NCBI RefSeq assembly: GCF_001042595.1
Contig: NZ_AP012326.1
Coordinates: forward strand, 1,550,001 to 1,614,000
Reading direction: 5' to 3'
Length of the DNA stretch: 64,000 bases
Source of the DNA: Bifidobacterium dentium JCM 1195 = DSM 20436
GTDB taxonomy: Bacteria; Actinomycetota; Actinomycetes; Actinomycetales; Bifidobacteriaceae
The position numbers were made by a program, and so were the translations under genes. Under the pieces are notes generated by a model. That model saw only the letters and a program-made list of their open reading frames with translations, ran no database searches and was not told the DNA's origin. Every line of letters starts with the position of its first letter. Positions within the stretch are counted from its first letter, which is position 1. Positions 8,439 to 15,353 of the stretch are shown piece by piece.

Positions 8439-9344
8439 TCATTGGTCTGTGAATTTTGAGTATTCTGGCTTGAGTCTGAGATTGAATGTGCACGGCGAGA
8501 GCCATGGGTGTTTGGCGAGGATGAGTTCGGTTTCGTTCGGGTCTGTCTTTTCGTCATATAATCCCGGGCGGTGCGCTATGAGCACGGTGTCCGCGTACTG
8601 GCATACAGTCTCCGAATTCTTGAGGTGGAGGAACAGATGTCTTCTGCCGTCTATGCGTGCCCGCCCCTGTTCCATTGCCGATGTCACAATGATGGCGGTG
8701 TCGATCTCGTTGGCGAATGATGCGAGTCTGTCCAGCGCCTTGCCTAATTCGCATCCTGAATTGTTGGCAATGGCGTCGATGCGATGCAGAGCTATGAGTT
8801 TCAGGTCTACGGTTCTTTTCAGTCTGCGGCAGGCATCCATGATGGAATCCAGAGTAATGGATCGTTCTGAATTGACATACAGCGGCATATGCTCGCAAAG
8901 CGAGCAGAATGCGTCGCATAATCCCCTTTCGTCCTCGTCGAGACTGTCGTCCGAGAGGAGGGCTTTCATCGGCATGTCAGTTTCCGCCGACATGATGCGC
9001 ACTGCGATTTCGTAGCCGGACAATCGAGGACAGAAGATGGCGGACGGCAGTCCACTCACGGCTGCGTGGCGCACGATGTCCAGCTGCAGGTTCCTCGAAT
9101 CGGCCAATGTCCATCCAGAGATGACCGTGAGCGTACCTCGGGCGAACCCGTTGGTGCGCTTGTCGTATCCCTCGAATCCGCTGGGCACGTAGTTTCCGTC
9201 CGCCGGATTGATGCGCGGCCTGCCCACCAGCTCCATGACCCGCAGCATCGCCGGATATATCGGCTTCAGGTCGTATGATCCTTCCCCGCTATGTGCGTCG
9301 GCTGGCGCATTGCCGCCCCTGTGTTGCGTAACGGTGTGGTTCAT
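8439..9344 (-). CDS. DnaB C-terminal-like protein lacking ATPase motifs
   Basis: The 301-residue protein follows the RecA-fold C-terminal domain of DnaB helicase: VPSGFEGYDKRTNGFARGTL, then YEIAVRIMSAET, LYVNSERSITLDSIMDACRR, LKRTVDLKLIALHRIDAIA, and near the end KNSETVCQYADTVLIAHRPG and TELILAKHPW. At the Walker A position (about residues 76-84) it reads SGWTLADSR, with no GKS/T. The Walker B region has ALHRID instead of a VDYLQ-type sequence. The QRNG arginine-finger region is replaced by HPWL. It should therefore not hydrolyse ATP. The N-terminal DnaB domain is also absent. AAAGGA precedes the ATG. It is transcribed divergently from the next gene. A dominant-negative or decoy partner of host DnaB is one possible role (inference). 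Confidence 0.7.
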   Translation of the reverse strand: MNHTVTQHRGGNAPADAHSGEGSYDLKPIYPAMLRVMELVGRPRINPADGNYVPSGFEGYDKRTNGFARGTLTVISGWTLADSRNLQLDIVRHAAVSGLPSAIFCPRLSGYEIAVRIMSAETDMPMKALLSDDSLDEDERGLCDAFCSLCEHMPLYVNSERSITLDSIMDACRRLKRTVDLKLIALHRIDAIANNSGCELGKALDRLASFANEIDTAIIVTSAMEQGRARIDGRRHLFLHLKNSETVCQYADTVLIAHRPGLYDEKTDPNETELILAKHPWLSPCTFNLRLKPEYSKFTDQ

Positions 9345-9440
9345 TTCGGTTCCTTTCTATAAAACGATGTTACAAGCATACCTGCTTATGTGGTATCTTA
9401 TATACAAGATAACTTTGATACAAAAAAGGAGATACTAGCG
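9345..9440. promoter_or_regulatory. Divergent AT-rich control region with two palindromes
   Basis: This 96-base gap separates the DnaB-like gene from the rightward gene at 9441 and must hold both promoters. It contains TATCTTATATACAAGATA (9394-9411, 6-bp arms) and AAGCA-TACC-TGCTT (9374-9387). Ribosome-binding sites are present on both sides (AAAGGA leftward, AAGGAG rightward). The palindromes are candidate operators; no regulator gene is seen in the island. Confidence 0.45.
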
Positions 9441-10205
9441 ATGGCGACATTGTTGCTCTGTTGCAGGCATCTGGTCATTGACCCGTGCAATCGCATGCCC
9501 GGTCATCTTCCTCGGTCCGACAGGTGGCTGGATGACCAGAACGATAAGTTGACGCAAATTGTATGTGATTGGCTGTCTGATCTGTCTTGGGACGGGTGGC
9601 GCGTGGAGGCCGGTGTCAGCTCGTTCGACTCCACCGCGGTCGACGTGCGGGACCTGCTGGAACTGCGTCCGGAGCGCGGGGAACGTGACGGTCGGGAGTT
9701 TCGGGTCACATGGTTTTCCGTTGAGCGTACCGATTCCGGAAAAACGCGAGTGTTTGACGAGGGCGGCGACGAGGTCGATGCCGAGTTCTTCGAGTGCGAG
9801 GCGTATCAGCGGCTCTGGAAGTCCATCGATCTGCTATGGCTGATTTTCGAGACCGGAAAGGAAGATGACGATTCCGACCCCGACAATCGCTGCCGCTCTC
9901 TCTGCCACCGGTCGGAATCTTCCTATGAAGATTCATTGCCTCCCGATTTGGCGATCCGTCTCCTGACCGCCAAGCGATCCTTGCGGCGGTTGCGGGAATC
10001 ATTGGGATCTTTCCCCGGATACCGGCTGACGCTGTTCGGAGAGGAGGGCTTCATCGTGGACGACGCGTGGTTCGAAGCCATGGGGCAGGGCTGCGACCGG
10101 CTCAATGAACGCGTGCACGCCTATGCGACGCGGCCGTCATGCGCGAATCCCCCGAACGACGACTTCGATCGAGAATCGATTCCACCGTCTGCATACACAC
10201 TGTAA
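9441..10205 (+). CDS. Island protein of unknown family
   Basis: I do not recognise this 254-residue protein. It is acidic, with a DDDSDPD-type stretch near residue 135. It contains several Cys in the first part (LLLCCRHLVIDPCNR and later CRSLCHR) and Trp-rich segments (WLSDLSWDGWRV, FRVTWFSVER). No signal peptide or membrane helix is evident. The start at 9441 has AAGGAG nine bases upstream; an ATG at 9390 lies inside the divergent control region and lacks a site. It is followed after 27 bases by the FtsZ-like/GIY-YIG gene on the same strand, so the two are probably one operon. Confidence 0.6.
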   Translation: MATLLLCCRHLVIDPCNRMPGHLPRSDRWLDDQNDKLTQIVCDWLSDLSWDGWRVEAGVSSFDSTAVDVRDLLELRPERGERDGREFRVTWFSVERTDSGKTRVFDEGGDEVDAEFFECEAYQRLWKSIDLLWLIFETGKEDDDSDPDNRCRSLCHRSESSYEDSLPPDLAIRLLTAKRSLRRLRESLGSFPGYRLTLFGEEGFIVDDAWFEAMGQGCDRLNERVHAYATRPSCANPPNDDFDRESIPPSAYTL

Positions 10206-10232
10206 AATAGACAAAAATCGAAAGGATCCGCA

Positions 10233-11771
10233 ATGCTTACCGCCGACATCGATGTCGACCGCTCAATCGTCACGTTTCGCAGTGAGGATGACAAGACGGA
10301 GCTGACTGTTTCCACAGCTCCCCTTTCCACCGTCGAGGCGACTCCGGCCGCCCATCTTATCCCGTCTCCCGGTGTCAGTGCCGAGACCGCACTGAAACAG
10401 ACCGCGGAGATCATCACATCGCTTACCGACTCGAACGGTTACATTCACATTGATTTTTCGGATGTCATTTCCATCTGTGCATCCGCGGCCATACGCATCA
10501 TACGGTTCAATGCCGGTGATGATCCGAGCAAGGCGTTCTCGGACGTGCTCGCCGCACAAGGCATCGACCCGTCATGCTGCGACGGGGCGCTGATCAACAT
10601 TGGGGCTCCCACCAATATTGGCCTGGCCGAAGCCACCTCATTGGTCACAATCGTGCAGGAAGCGATCCAAGACGATGCCTTGATCATCTGGGGTCTGTCA
10701 CTGGACTCGCAACAAAAAGACACGGAAATCACCGTCATCCTCGCAGAACCCGAGAAAGAACTGCCGGTGCACGATGCTTTCATTACGCAACAACATTATG
10801 ATAGAAAGGATGCTCAGATGATGCAGGGAGAAACGATGGATATACCAAACACACCGATTCGGTTCCTTGATTTGATTGGATTGGACAACGAGCAACTGAA
10901 GGATTTCACTATCAGGTTGAATGGCAACAAGCCTGCTTGGTTTGACGTACTTGATGCTTACTACTCATCGCATGATGCGCTGATGGAGTGGATGTTTATC
11001 AAACAATGGCCCGGGGAGAAAGTGAAGGGATCTTTCAAGCAGAAGAAGGTTCTGCAGTTCATTCAACTTCATCAGGAAGATCCGACGAAATGGCTGTTCA
11101 TTGGTGCTTTTGAGGTTCTCGGCGAATATCAGAAGGAAGATGGCACTGTCGCGTACGACTATCGCGAAATACCGCAGTATGCTCCGTTGGATGCTCGTGC
11201 TGTGGTGTATTACAAGAAACGTCAAGGGCCCACTCAACTCATGAACGATATGGGCAACGATGAGTTACGAAATCGCTTCTCGGAAACCATGACCTTAGAC
11301 CATTTATCGCAGTCCCCAATTTCCTCGCTTCCTTTCCCTGGTTTTGAAAACGTGCGCCTCACTCATCGGCAGCTAGTTGCCGCAGTGGGAAACGATACAT
11401 GGAAAACTTCTCTGGGCAGCGTCCAAGCTATTTACCTGCAAACCGACCGGCGTACCGGATGGCATTATGTCGGTTCTGCCTACTCACACAAGGGTGCAGA
11501 GCAAGGATTATTGTCCCGCTGGTCGGAGTATGCCTATGGTGATCATTCTGGTGGCAACAAGCGTCTCAAGGAGCTGGGTGTCAAATATATCGAAGACAAC
11601 TTCCAGTACTCGATTCTAGAGATTTTTGATATGCGCGCTTTGCCGAAAGACATCATTAATCGGGAGCATTGGTGGATGGACACTCTCGGTTCTGTGTACC
11701 ATAGCGAAGATGAGCATCCGCATGGATACAATTCTGTTACAGAGCGTAATAGCGACAATCCTGTTGAGTGA
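10233..11771 (+). CDS. FtsZ C-terminal-domain-like / GIY-YIG nuclease fusion protein
   Basis: This encodes 512 residues in one open frame. Residues 50-171 align with the FtsZ C-terminal domain: ETALKQTAEIITSL, a T7-loop-like IHIDFSDV (71-78, Asp74 and Asp77 kept, the usual Asn replaced by His), DGALINIGAPTNIGL, and ATSLVTIVQEA...ALIIWGLSLD...TEITVILA. The FtsZ GTP-binding domain is absent. From about residue 200 the protein matches the paralogue at 12750-13589 and ends in a GIY-YIG nuclease: AIYLQTDRRTGWHYVGSA, LLSRWSEYA, INREHWWMDTL and a final HGYN. Its start has AAAGGA six bases upstream. An internal ribosome site at 10805 may also yield the nuclease alone. The activity and target are unknown. 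Confidence 0.75.
   Translation: MLTADIDVDRSIVTFRSEDDKTELTVSTAPLSTVEATPAAHLIPSPGVSAETALKQTAEIITSLTDSNGYIHIDFSDVISICASAAIRIIRFNAGDDPSKAFSDVLAAQGIDPSCCDGALINIGAPTNIGLAEATSLVTIVQEAIQDDALIIWGLSLDSQQKDTEITVILAEPEKELPVHDAFITQQHYDRKDAQMMQGETMDIPNTPIRFLDLIGLDNEQLKDFTIRLNGNKPAWFDVLDAYYSSHDALMEWMFIKQWPGEKVKGSFKQKKVLQFIQLHQEDPTKWLFIGAFEVLGEYQKEDGTVAYDYREIPQYAPLDARAVVYYKKRQGPTQLMNDMGNDELRNRFSETMTLDHLSQSPISSLPFPGFENVRLTHRQLVAAVGNDTWKTSLGSVQAIYLQTDRRTGWHYVGSAYSHKGAEQGLLSRWSEYAYGDHSGGNKRLKELGVKYIEDNFQYSILEIFDMRALPKDIINREHWWMDTLGSVYHSEDEHPHGYNSVTERNSDNPVE
10805..10820 (+). promoter_or_regulatory. Internal ribosome-binding site and in-frame ATG before the nuclease half
   Basis: AAAGGA (10805-10810) lies seven bases before ATG at 10818 (codon 196), which is followed by another ATG. 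Starting here would give a 317-residue GIY-YIG protein without the FtsZ-like domain, about the size of the second island nuclease. The site is as good as that of the full-length start. Confidence 0.5.
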
Positions 11772-11784
11772 GGCAGAAATCTTT

Positions 11785-11852
11785 ATTCTGCCAATTAGCA
11801 GAATATGCCATAGAGGGGGCGTTTGTTTTCTAGGAAAGTGAACAAACGCCCC
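11785..11852 (+). terminator. Two stem-loops after the fusion gene
   Basis: The first hairpin has 7-bp arms ATTCTGC/GCAGAAT (11785-11804). The second has perfect 12-bp arms GGGGCGTTTGTT/AACAAACGCCCC (11816-11827 and 11841-11852) around a 13-base loop. No long T-run follows. Together they probably end or stabilise the 10233-11771 transcript. Confidence 0.5.
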
Positions 11853-11899
11853 TCCTGCGTCGCTAAAGACACTCCTCCACTGAATAAGGAGGTAATTGC

Positions 11900-11968
11900 A
11901 TGGGATGGTCTTTACATATCTTTCATTCAAGATGGCAGGTACGCAAGGCTGTAAGATATAGGGTATGA
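11900..11968 (+). CDS. 22-codon ORF coupled to the downstream gene
   Basis: AAGGAGG (11886-11892), the strongest Shine-Dalgarno in the island, stands seven bases before ATG at 11900. The 22-residue product starts MGWSLHIF and ends VRYRV, and is basic. Its TGA overlaps the ATG of the next gene as ATGA, the classic arrangement for translational coupling. It could be a leader peptide that controls the downstream gene or a small protein in its own right. It is too short for family assignment. Confidence 0.5.
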   Translation: MGWSLHIFHSRWQVRKAVRYRV

Positions 11969-12390
11969 CTGAAATTGTGACGATGAAACTTGGTCCCCGC
12001 AGGGAACTTGGCTGGGTCGAGGACCTGCCAGAGGGCGGCACTCGGCATCTGGTGGGATGGGATCCCAAGATGGAAGGCGACTTCGAGGAAATCTGGCGCT
12101 CCGGCAACAGCTGGTGGCGGCTCGAACCCGGCCGGGCGGTCCGCTGCGATCTCGGCATCATCCTGACCCCCGACAACGTGGTGGCATGCGTCGCCAAGAT
12201 CAACGGCATCATCAAGCGCGACGATATGCGCATGGGCTTTATCGGCAAGCCGATCCACGGCGACTACGACAACTGGATCGGCAAAATCCTCGAACGCAAC
12301 GACTCCAAGAACCCCATCGCCTACTTCGACGAGCGAGCCATCCTCCCTCCCAGCAAAGTCACCAAAGACACTGAAAAGCTTAATCGCTAA
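11965..12390 (+). CDS. Island protein of unknown family, translationally coupled
   Basis: The 141-residue protein is not recognised. It is rich in Trp and charged residues (GWVEDLPEGG, HLVGWDPKMEGDFEEIW, SWWRLEPGRAVRCDLGII) and has no membrane segment. Its ATG overlaps the stop of a 22-codon ORF. A TAAGAT box also lies seven bases upstream of the ATG, so a leaderless transcript is a second possibility. It is followed directly by an IS3 remnant on the other strand, which may have cut it off from former neighbours. Confidence 0.6.
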   Translation: MTEIVTMKLGPRRELGWVEDLPEGGTRHLVGWDPKMEGDFEEIWRSGNSWWRLEPGRAVRCDLGIILTPDNVVACVAKINGIIKRDDMRMGFIGKPIHGDYDNWIGKILERNDSKNPIAYFDERAILPPSKVTKDTEKLNR

Positions 12391-12392
12391 TT

Positions 12393-12677
12393 TGATGGCT
12401 TGCACCGCCAGACAAGCTCGGTCTTGTACATGCCGTTGACGGATTCAGACATGGCATTGGCGTAGAAGTCGCCGACCATGCCGGTCGACGGCAATCCCAT
12501 ATTCCATCACCTTGGCGATGTACACGAGGCTGATGTACTGCGTCCCGTGATCACCGTGGTGCACGAGACCATCCGTGCCACCATGCACATAGGTGATGTT
12601 GACGGCATACAATCGGTTCGACGACTCGGCCTCGAACTTCCTGTTCACAAGGTCGGGACTGCCGCCTAGACGCGAAA
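12393..12677 (-). pseudogene. IS3-family transposase (OrfB) remnant, copy A
   Basis: On the minus strand it encodes PDLVNRKFEAESSNRLYAV, then NITYVHGG joined directly to DGLVHHGDHGTQYISL, and in another frame VGDFYANAMSESVNGMYKTE. These are pieces of the IS3 integrase domain with about 50 residues missing in the middle and at least one frameshift. It ends just after LVWRC. Copy B at 13649-14089 has the same internal junction. Confidence 0.75.
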
Positions 12678-12701
12678 TGTTTTTCTTCTGGATAGATAAA
12701 T

Positions 12702-12728
12702 GGCCGTCTCTCTACCGTAGAGACGGCC
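12702..12728 (-). terminator. Terminator of the leftward GIY-YIG gene
   Basis: A perfect 10-bp inverted repeat GGCCGTCTCT/AGAGACGGCC with a seven-base loop lies about 20 bases beyond the stop of the gene at 12750. ATTTATCT follows on the minus strand. Confidence 0.65.
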
Positions 12729-12749
12729 AGAATACTGAATCTTAAAGAC

Positions 12750-13589
12750 TTAGTTGTTGTTATATCCATGCTTGCGACTGTCCAACGCTTCCTTCCACCA
12801 TGATTCGCGTTTGAGGATACGCTTGTCGTCAGTACGTTCATTCCAATTTTCGAGAAGCGTGTAGGTGAAATTGTCCTTCACGTAGTCGAAGCCCTTTTCT
12901 TCTACTATTTTCCTGAGCTCAACATCGCCGCCATGACCGTTTTGCACGTAATCCGACCAACGCTTCAACAACATGCCCTTATCGCTTGTAGCCGACCCGA
13001 CATACAGTTTTCCAGTCGCACGATCGGTAATCACATACACGCCTTTTTGGTGTTCCAAAGCATTACGCCAGTCCATAAGATTCCTAACAATGATGCGCTC
13101 AACTTCACGCCATGGAAGGCTGATCTGGTCATAACCGGGGAACGGATTATCATCAAACACGTCAGGCAAGACCTGAACCACTTCAAACTCATCCACGACT
13201 GTATCAGCATTCCGGAACTGGTACTGCCCCTTGTGGAATCTGATGATGACGCGACCGTACAGCGGCTTGTACTGCGTAAACTCCTTACCCTCATAGGCAT
13301 AACTGTCCCACACGTCTAAATCTCTGACGACTTTCTGCATAGTTGCAAACAGCCAAAGGTTAGGATCGTTCTTTAACCTCACTAGGCAGATTGCATTTTC
13401 GCCAACATTAAAATGGTTCTGCTTACGACGATGAAACAACCAGCCAAGAATTTCTTCCGGATTCCTCTTGAACACTTCAATCGGATCATCATTGCTCCCT
13501 CCAGGAACGATGCAGAATCTAATCTTGGTGTGCTTCAGCTCCTCATCGTTAAGATGAAGCAAATCGTTCAGGGACAGGATCTCGTTCAT
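12750..13589 (-). CDS. GIY-YIG nuclease-domain protein, paralogue of the fusion
   Basis: The 279-residue protein has an N-terminal region shared with residues 200-380 of the 10233 gene product (for example DLLHLNDEELKHTKIRF, PNLWLFATMQKV, DDNPFPGYDQISL). The C-terminal GIY-YIG domain reads GVYVITDRATGKLYVGSA, LLKRWSDY, LKRESWWKEAL and ends HGYNNN. All family landmarks are kept: the two strands, the catalytic Arg, the Glu and the last Asn. It lacks the FtsZ-like part. The gene is on the opposite strand to its paralogue, is A+T-rich, and sits between two IS3 remnants. It may cut DNA in a modification or structure-dependent way; the target is unknown. Confidence 0.75.
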   Translation of the reverse strand: MNEILSLNDLLHLNDEELKHTKIRFCIVPGGSNDDPIEVFKRNPEEILGWLFHRRKQNHFNVGENAICLVRLKNDPNLWLFATMQKVVRDLDVWDSYAYEGKEFTQYKPLYGRVIIRFHKGQYQFRNADTVVDEFEVVQVLPDVFDDNPFPGYDQISLPWREVERIIVRNLMDWRNALEHQKGVYVITDRATGKLYVGSATSDKGMLLKRWSDYVQNGHGGDVELRKIVEEKGFDYVKDNFTYTLLENWNERTDDKRILKRESWWKEALDSRKHGYNNN

Positions 13590-13648
13590 TTCTACTCCTT
13601 TGCATCAGACGAAGTGGCCATGTTTTTCCGTCCTTATAAGGAGGCGGC

Positions 13649-14089
13649 CTACATCGATTGGTCTACATAATACTCGGTTTCGGCCTGTTCCGGTGTCCTA
13701 CAGCCCAATGACTGGCGTAGCCGCTTCGAGTTCCACCACGAGACCCACCGGAACGTCGCCAGCTCCAGGTCGGCCGGATCCCGGAACGGCTTGCACCGCC
13801 ATACCAGCTCAGTCTTGCAAGCGCCGTTGACGGATTCAAACATGGCATTGTCGTAGAAGTCGCCGACTATACCGGTCGACAACAGCATGCCATATTCCAT
13901 CACCCGAGGGTGGTGTACAGCGTGTTGATGTACTACGGCATCATGATGGCTGTGGTGAACGAGACCATCCGCACCACCATGCACGTAGGTGATGTTGACG
14001 GCATACAATCGGTTCGACGACTCGGCCTCGAACTTCCTGTTCACAAGGTCGGGACTGCCGCCTAGACGCGAAACTTCTCCTTCGGACAT
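13649..14089 (-). pseudogene. IS3-family transposase (OrfB) remnant, copy B
   Basis: On the minus strand one frame reads SRLGGSPDLVNRKFEAESS, NITYVHGG joined to ADGLVHHSHHDA, then VGDFYDNAMFESVNG, LELATFRWVSWWNSKRLRQS and a late TPEQAETEYY. This is the C-terminal half of an IS3 OrfB with the central catalytic part deleted, at the same join as copy A. It is longer at the 3' end than copy A. The two copies flank the GIY-YIG gene in the same orientation. Confidence 0.75.
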
Positions 14090-14109
14090 GTAAATGTCCC
14101 CTCCCGGAG

Positions 14110-14595
14110 AGATGGCCAGGCTCTGTGAAGAACGTCAGCATCCTGGTCATCATCGGCGTCAGCCGCGAGACGATCGACGTGACGGAGGGGCACGAAAGAG
14201 AACGAGGCCGGCTGAGGACAGTTCGTCAGAGGCATGATCGAACGCGGATTGGAGGGGGCAACCGCCAGCTGTTTTACGCGAAGACATCGGGGAGGCCACT
14301 ACCTACCTGCTGCCGGAGTATCGGACGAACGCCGCAGACGCATCTGCACGAACAACATGACGAACGATTGAGCCGGAAAACTGTCGACGGCGTGACCGCG
14401 TCATCGACAGTTTTCCGGATGGCAACAGCGCCCCTCATGCTCGTCTGCACTCGTATCCGCTACGTCACAGCCGACGAATAATCAGCCCGCCGCTACCTCG
14501 ATATGTCCCGACTCGATGACACCCTACAGGCAACGAACTGATCATCACACCACAGACGGGCAAGACCATAAAAGCGCAAACTTTCGGACACTACA
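14110..14595 (+). pseudogene. IS256 (Mutator)-family transposase remnant
   Basis: No intact gene is present between 14090 and 14634. Pieces of an IS256-type transposase are visible on the plus strand: SILVIIGVSRETIDVTEG, later VIDSFPDGNSA, then after a +1 frameshift LMLVCTRIRYVTADE, a stop where Trp is expected, and SARRYLDMSRLDD. The sequence AAGCGCAAACTTTCGGACACT (split here: AAGCGCAAAC and TTTCGGACACT) near 14573-14593 resembles an IS256 terminal repeat. It is clearly inactive. Confidence 0.65.
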
Positions 14596-14627
14596 TCAAA
14601 ACCCCGGTCTCAAGCCCATGAGACACT

Positions 14628-14660
14628 GGGAACCATGACTACTATCATCATGCGCACGAC
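14628..14660. repeat. Right 33-bp direct repeat (candidate attR)
   Basis: It is identical to 8152-8184. It carries the ribosome-binding region and the first nine codons of the cyclophilin gene, so the island's right end rebuilds an intact gene. Confidence 0.75.
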
Positions 14661-15174
14661 CGAAGGCGACATCAAGATCGACCTGTTCGACGACAAGACC
14701 CCTGAAACCGTAGCCAATTTCCTTGGCCTGGCCACCGGCGAGAAGGAATGGACCGACCCGTTCACCGGCCAGCCGAGCCACGAACCGTTCTATGACGGCC
14801 TGACCTTCCATCGCATCATCAAGGACTTCATGATCCAGGGCGGCTGCCCGCTGGGCACCGGCACCGGCGGTCCGGGCTACAACTTCGATGACGAAATCGT
14901 GCCGGGACTGACCTTCGACCGTCCGTACCTGCTGGCCATGGCGAACGCCGGCCTGCGTCGCGGCATGGATGGCAAGGTGCACGGCACCAACGGCTCCCAG
15001 TTCTTCATCACCACCGTACCGACCGAGTGGCTCAACGGCCATCACACCATCTTCGGTGAAGTCGCGGATGATGAGTCCAAGGCCGTCGTCGACAAGCTCG
15101 ACGCCGTGGCGACCGACCGTTCCGATGCTCCGCTCGAACCGGTGGGAATCACTTCGATTGAAGTCGTGAAGTAA
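14635..15174 (+). CDS. Cyclophilin-type peptidyl-prolyl cis-trans isomerase
   Basis: The 179-residue enzyme speeds cis-trans isomerisation of proline peptide bonds. Family motifs are present: ETVANFLGLATGEKEW, FHRIIKDFMIQGGCPLGTG, GPGYNFDDEI, LAMANAG, GTNGSQFFIT and HHTIFGEV. No signal peptide is seen, so it acts in the cytoplasm. Its start and first codons lie inside the 33-bp repeat at the right end of the island. Its native promoter was therefore probably left behind at about 7.9-8.15 kb, and it may now be driven from island sequence. Confidence 0.93.
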   Translation: MTTIIMRTTEGDIKIDLFDDKTPETVANFLGLATGEKEWTDPFTGQPSHEPFYDGLTFHRIIKDFMIQGGCPLGTGTGGPGYNFDDEIVPGLTFDRPYLLAMANAGLRRGMDGKVHGTNGSQFFITTVPTEWLNGHHTIFGEVADDESKAVVDKLDAVATDRSDAPLEPVGITSIEVVK

Positions 15175-15197
15175 CACCATCAGCAATACACAGGGTT

Positions 15198-15298
15198 GGA
15201 GAAGCCTCCTTCCTGAGCCACACTCCTGCCGATCGTCGGTCTGAAGAAATCCAGATTCGATGATCGGCAGGAGTGTGGCTCAGGAAGGAGGCTTCTCC
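15198..15298. repeat. Very long inverted repeat between convergent genes
   Basis: Two 41-base arms (15198-15238 and 15258-15298) pair with a single wobble around a 19-base loop that itself contains TCTG/CAGA. It lies between the cyclophilin and rel stops and could act as a bidirectional terminator. The arms are far longer than ordinary terminators, so a palindromic mobile repeat is an alternative. Confidence 0.8.
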
Positions 15299-15353
15299 CG
15301 TCTCTCCCCATCATGCTTCGCACATCATACTCCTCATCCAGAGGAGGGAACCG

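Larger units (their letters stand above)
8152..14660. mobile_element. Accessory island bounded by 33-bp direct repeats
   Basis: A perfect 33-bp direct repeat flanks about 6.5 kb whose gene content (DnaB-like, FtsZ-like/GIY-YIG, GIY-YIG, transposase remnants, unknown proteins) is unlike the housekeeping genes on both sides. Parts of it around 10.8-13.6 kb are visibly richer in A+T. The repeat is the 5' end of the cyclophilin gene at 14635, so the insertion point is the start of that gene. An intact cyclophilin remains at the right end and a truncated copy at the left. No integrase, relaxase or replication initiator is visible, so it may be non-autonomous, mobilised in trans, or a remnant. Confidence 0.75.

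Noticed and set aside
10233..10805. A complete FtsZ paralogue
   Set aside because: The GTP-binding glycine motif (GGGTG type) is absent here and upstream; only the C-terminal domain is represented.
14125..14481. Short plus-strand open frame read as an intact gene
   Set aside because: It switches between frames of an IS256-type transposase and contains frameshifts and a stop; it is a remnant, not a gene.
8152..14660. Integrative conjugative element or prophage
   Set aside because: No integrase, relaxase, capsid, terminase or replication gene was found; only the flanking repeats support mobility.
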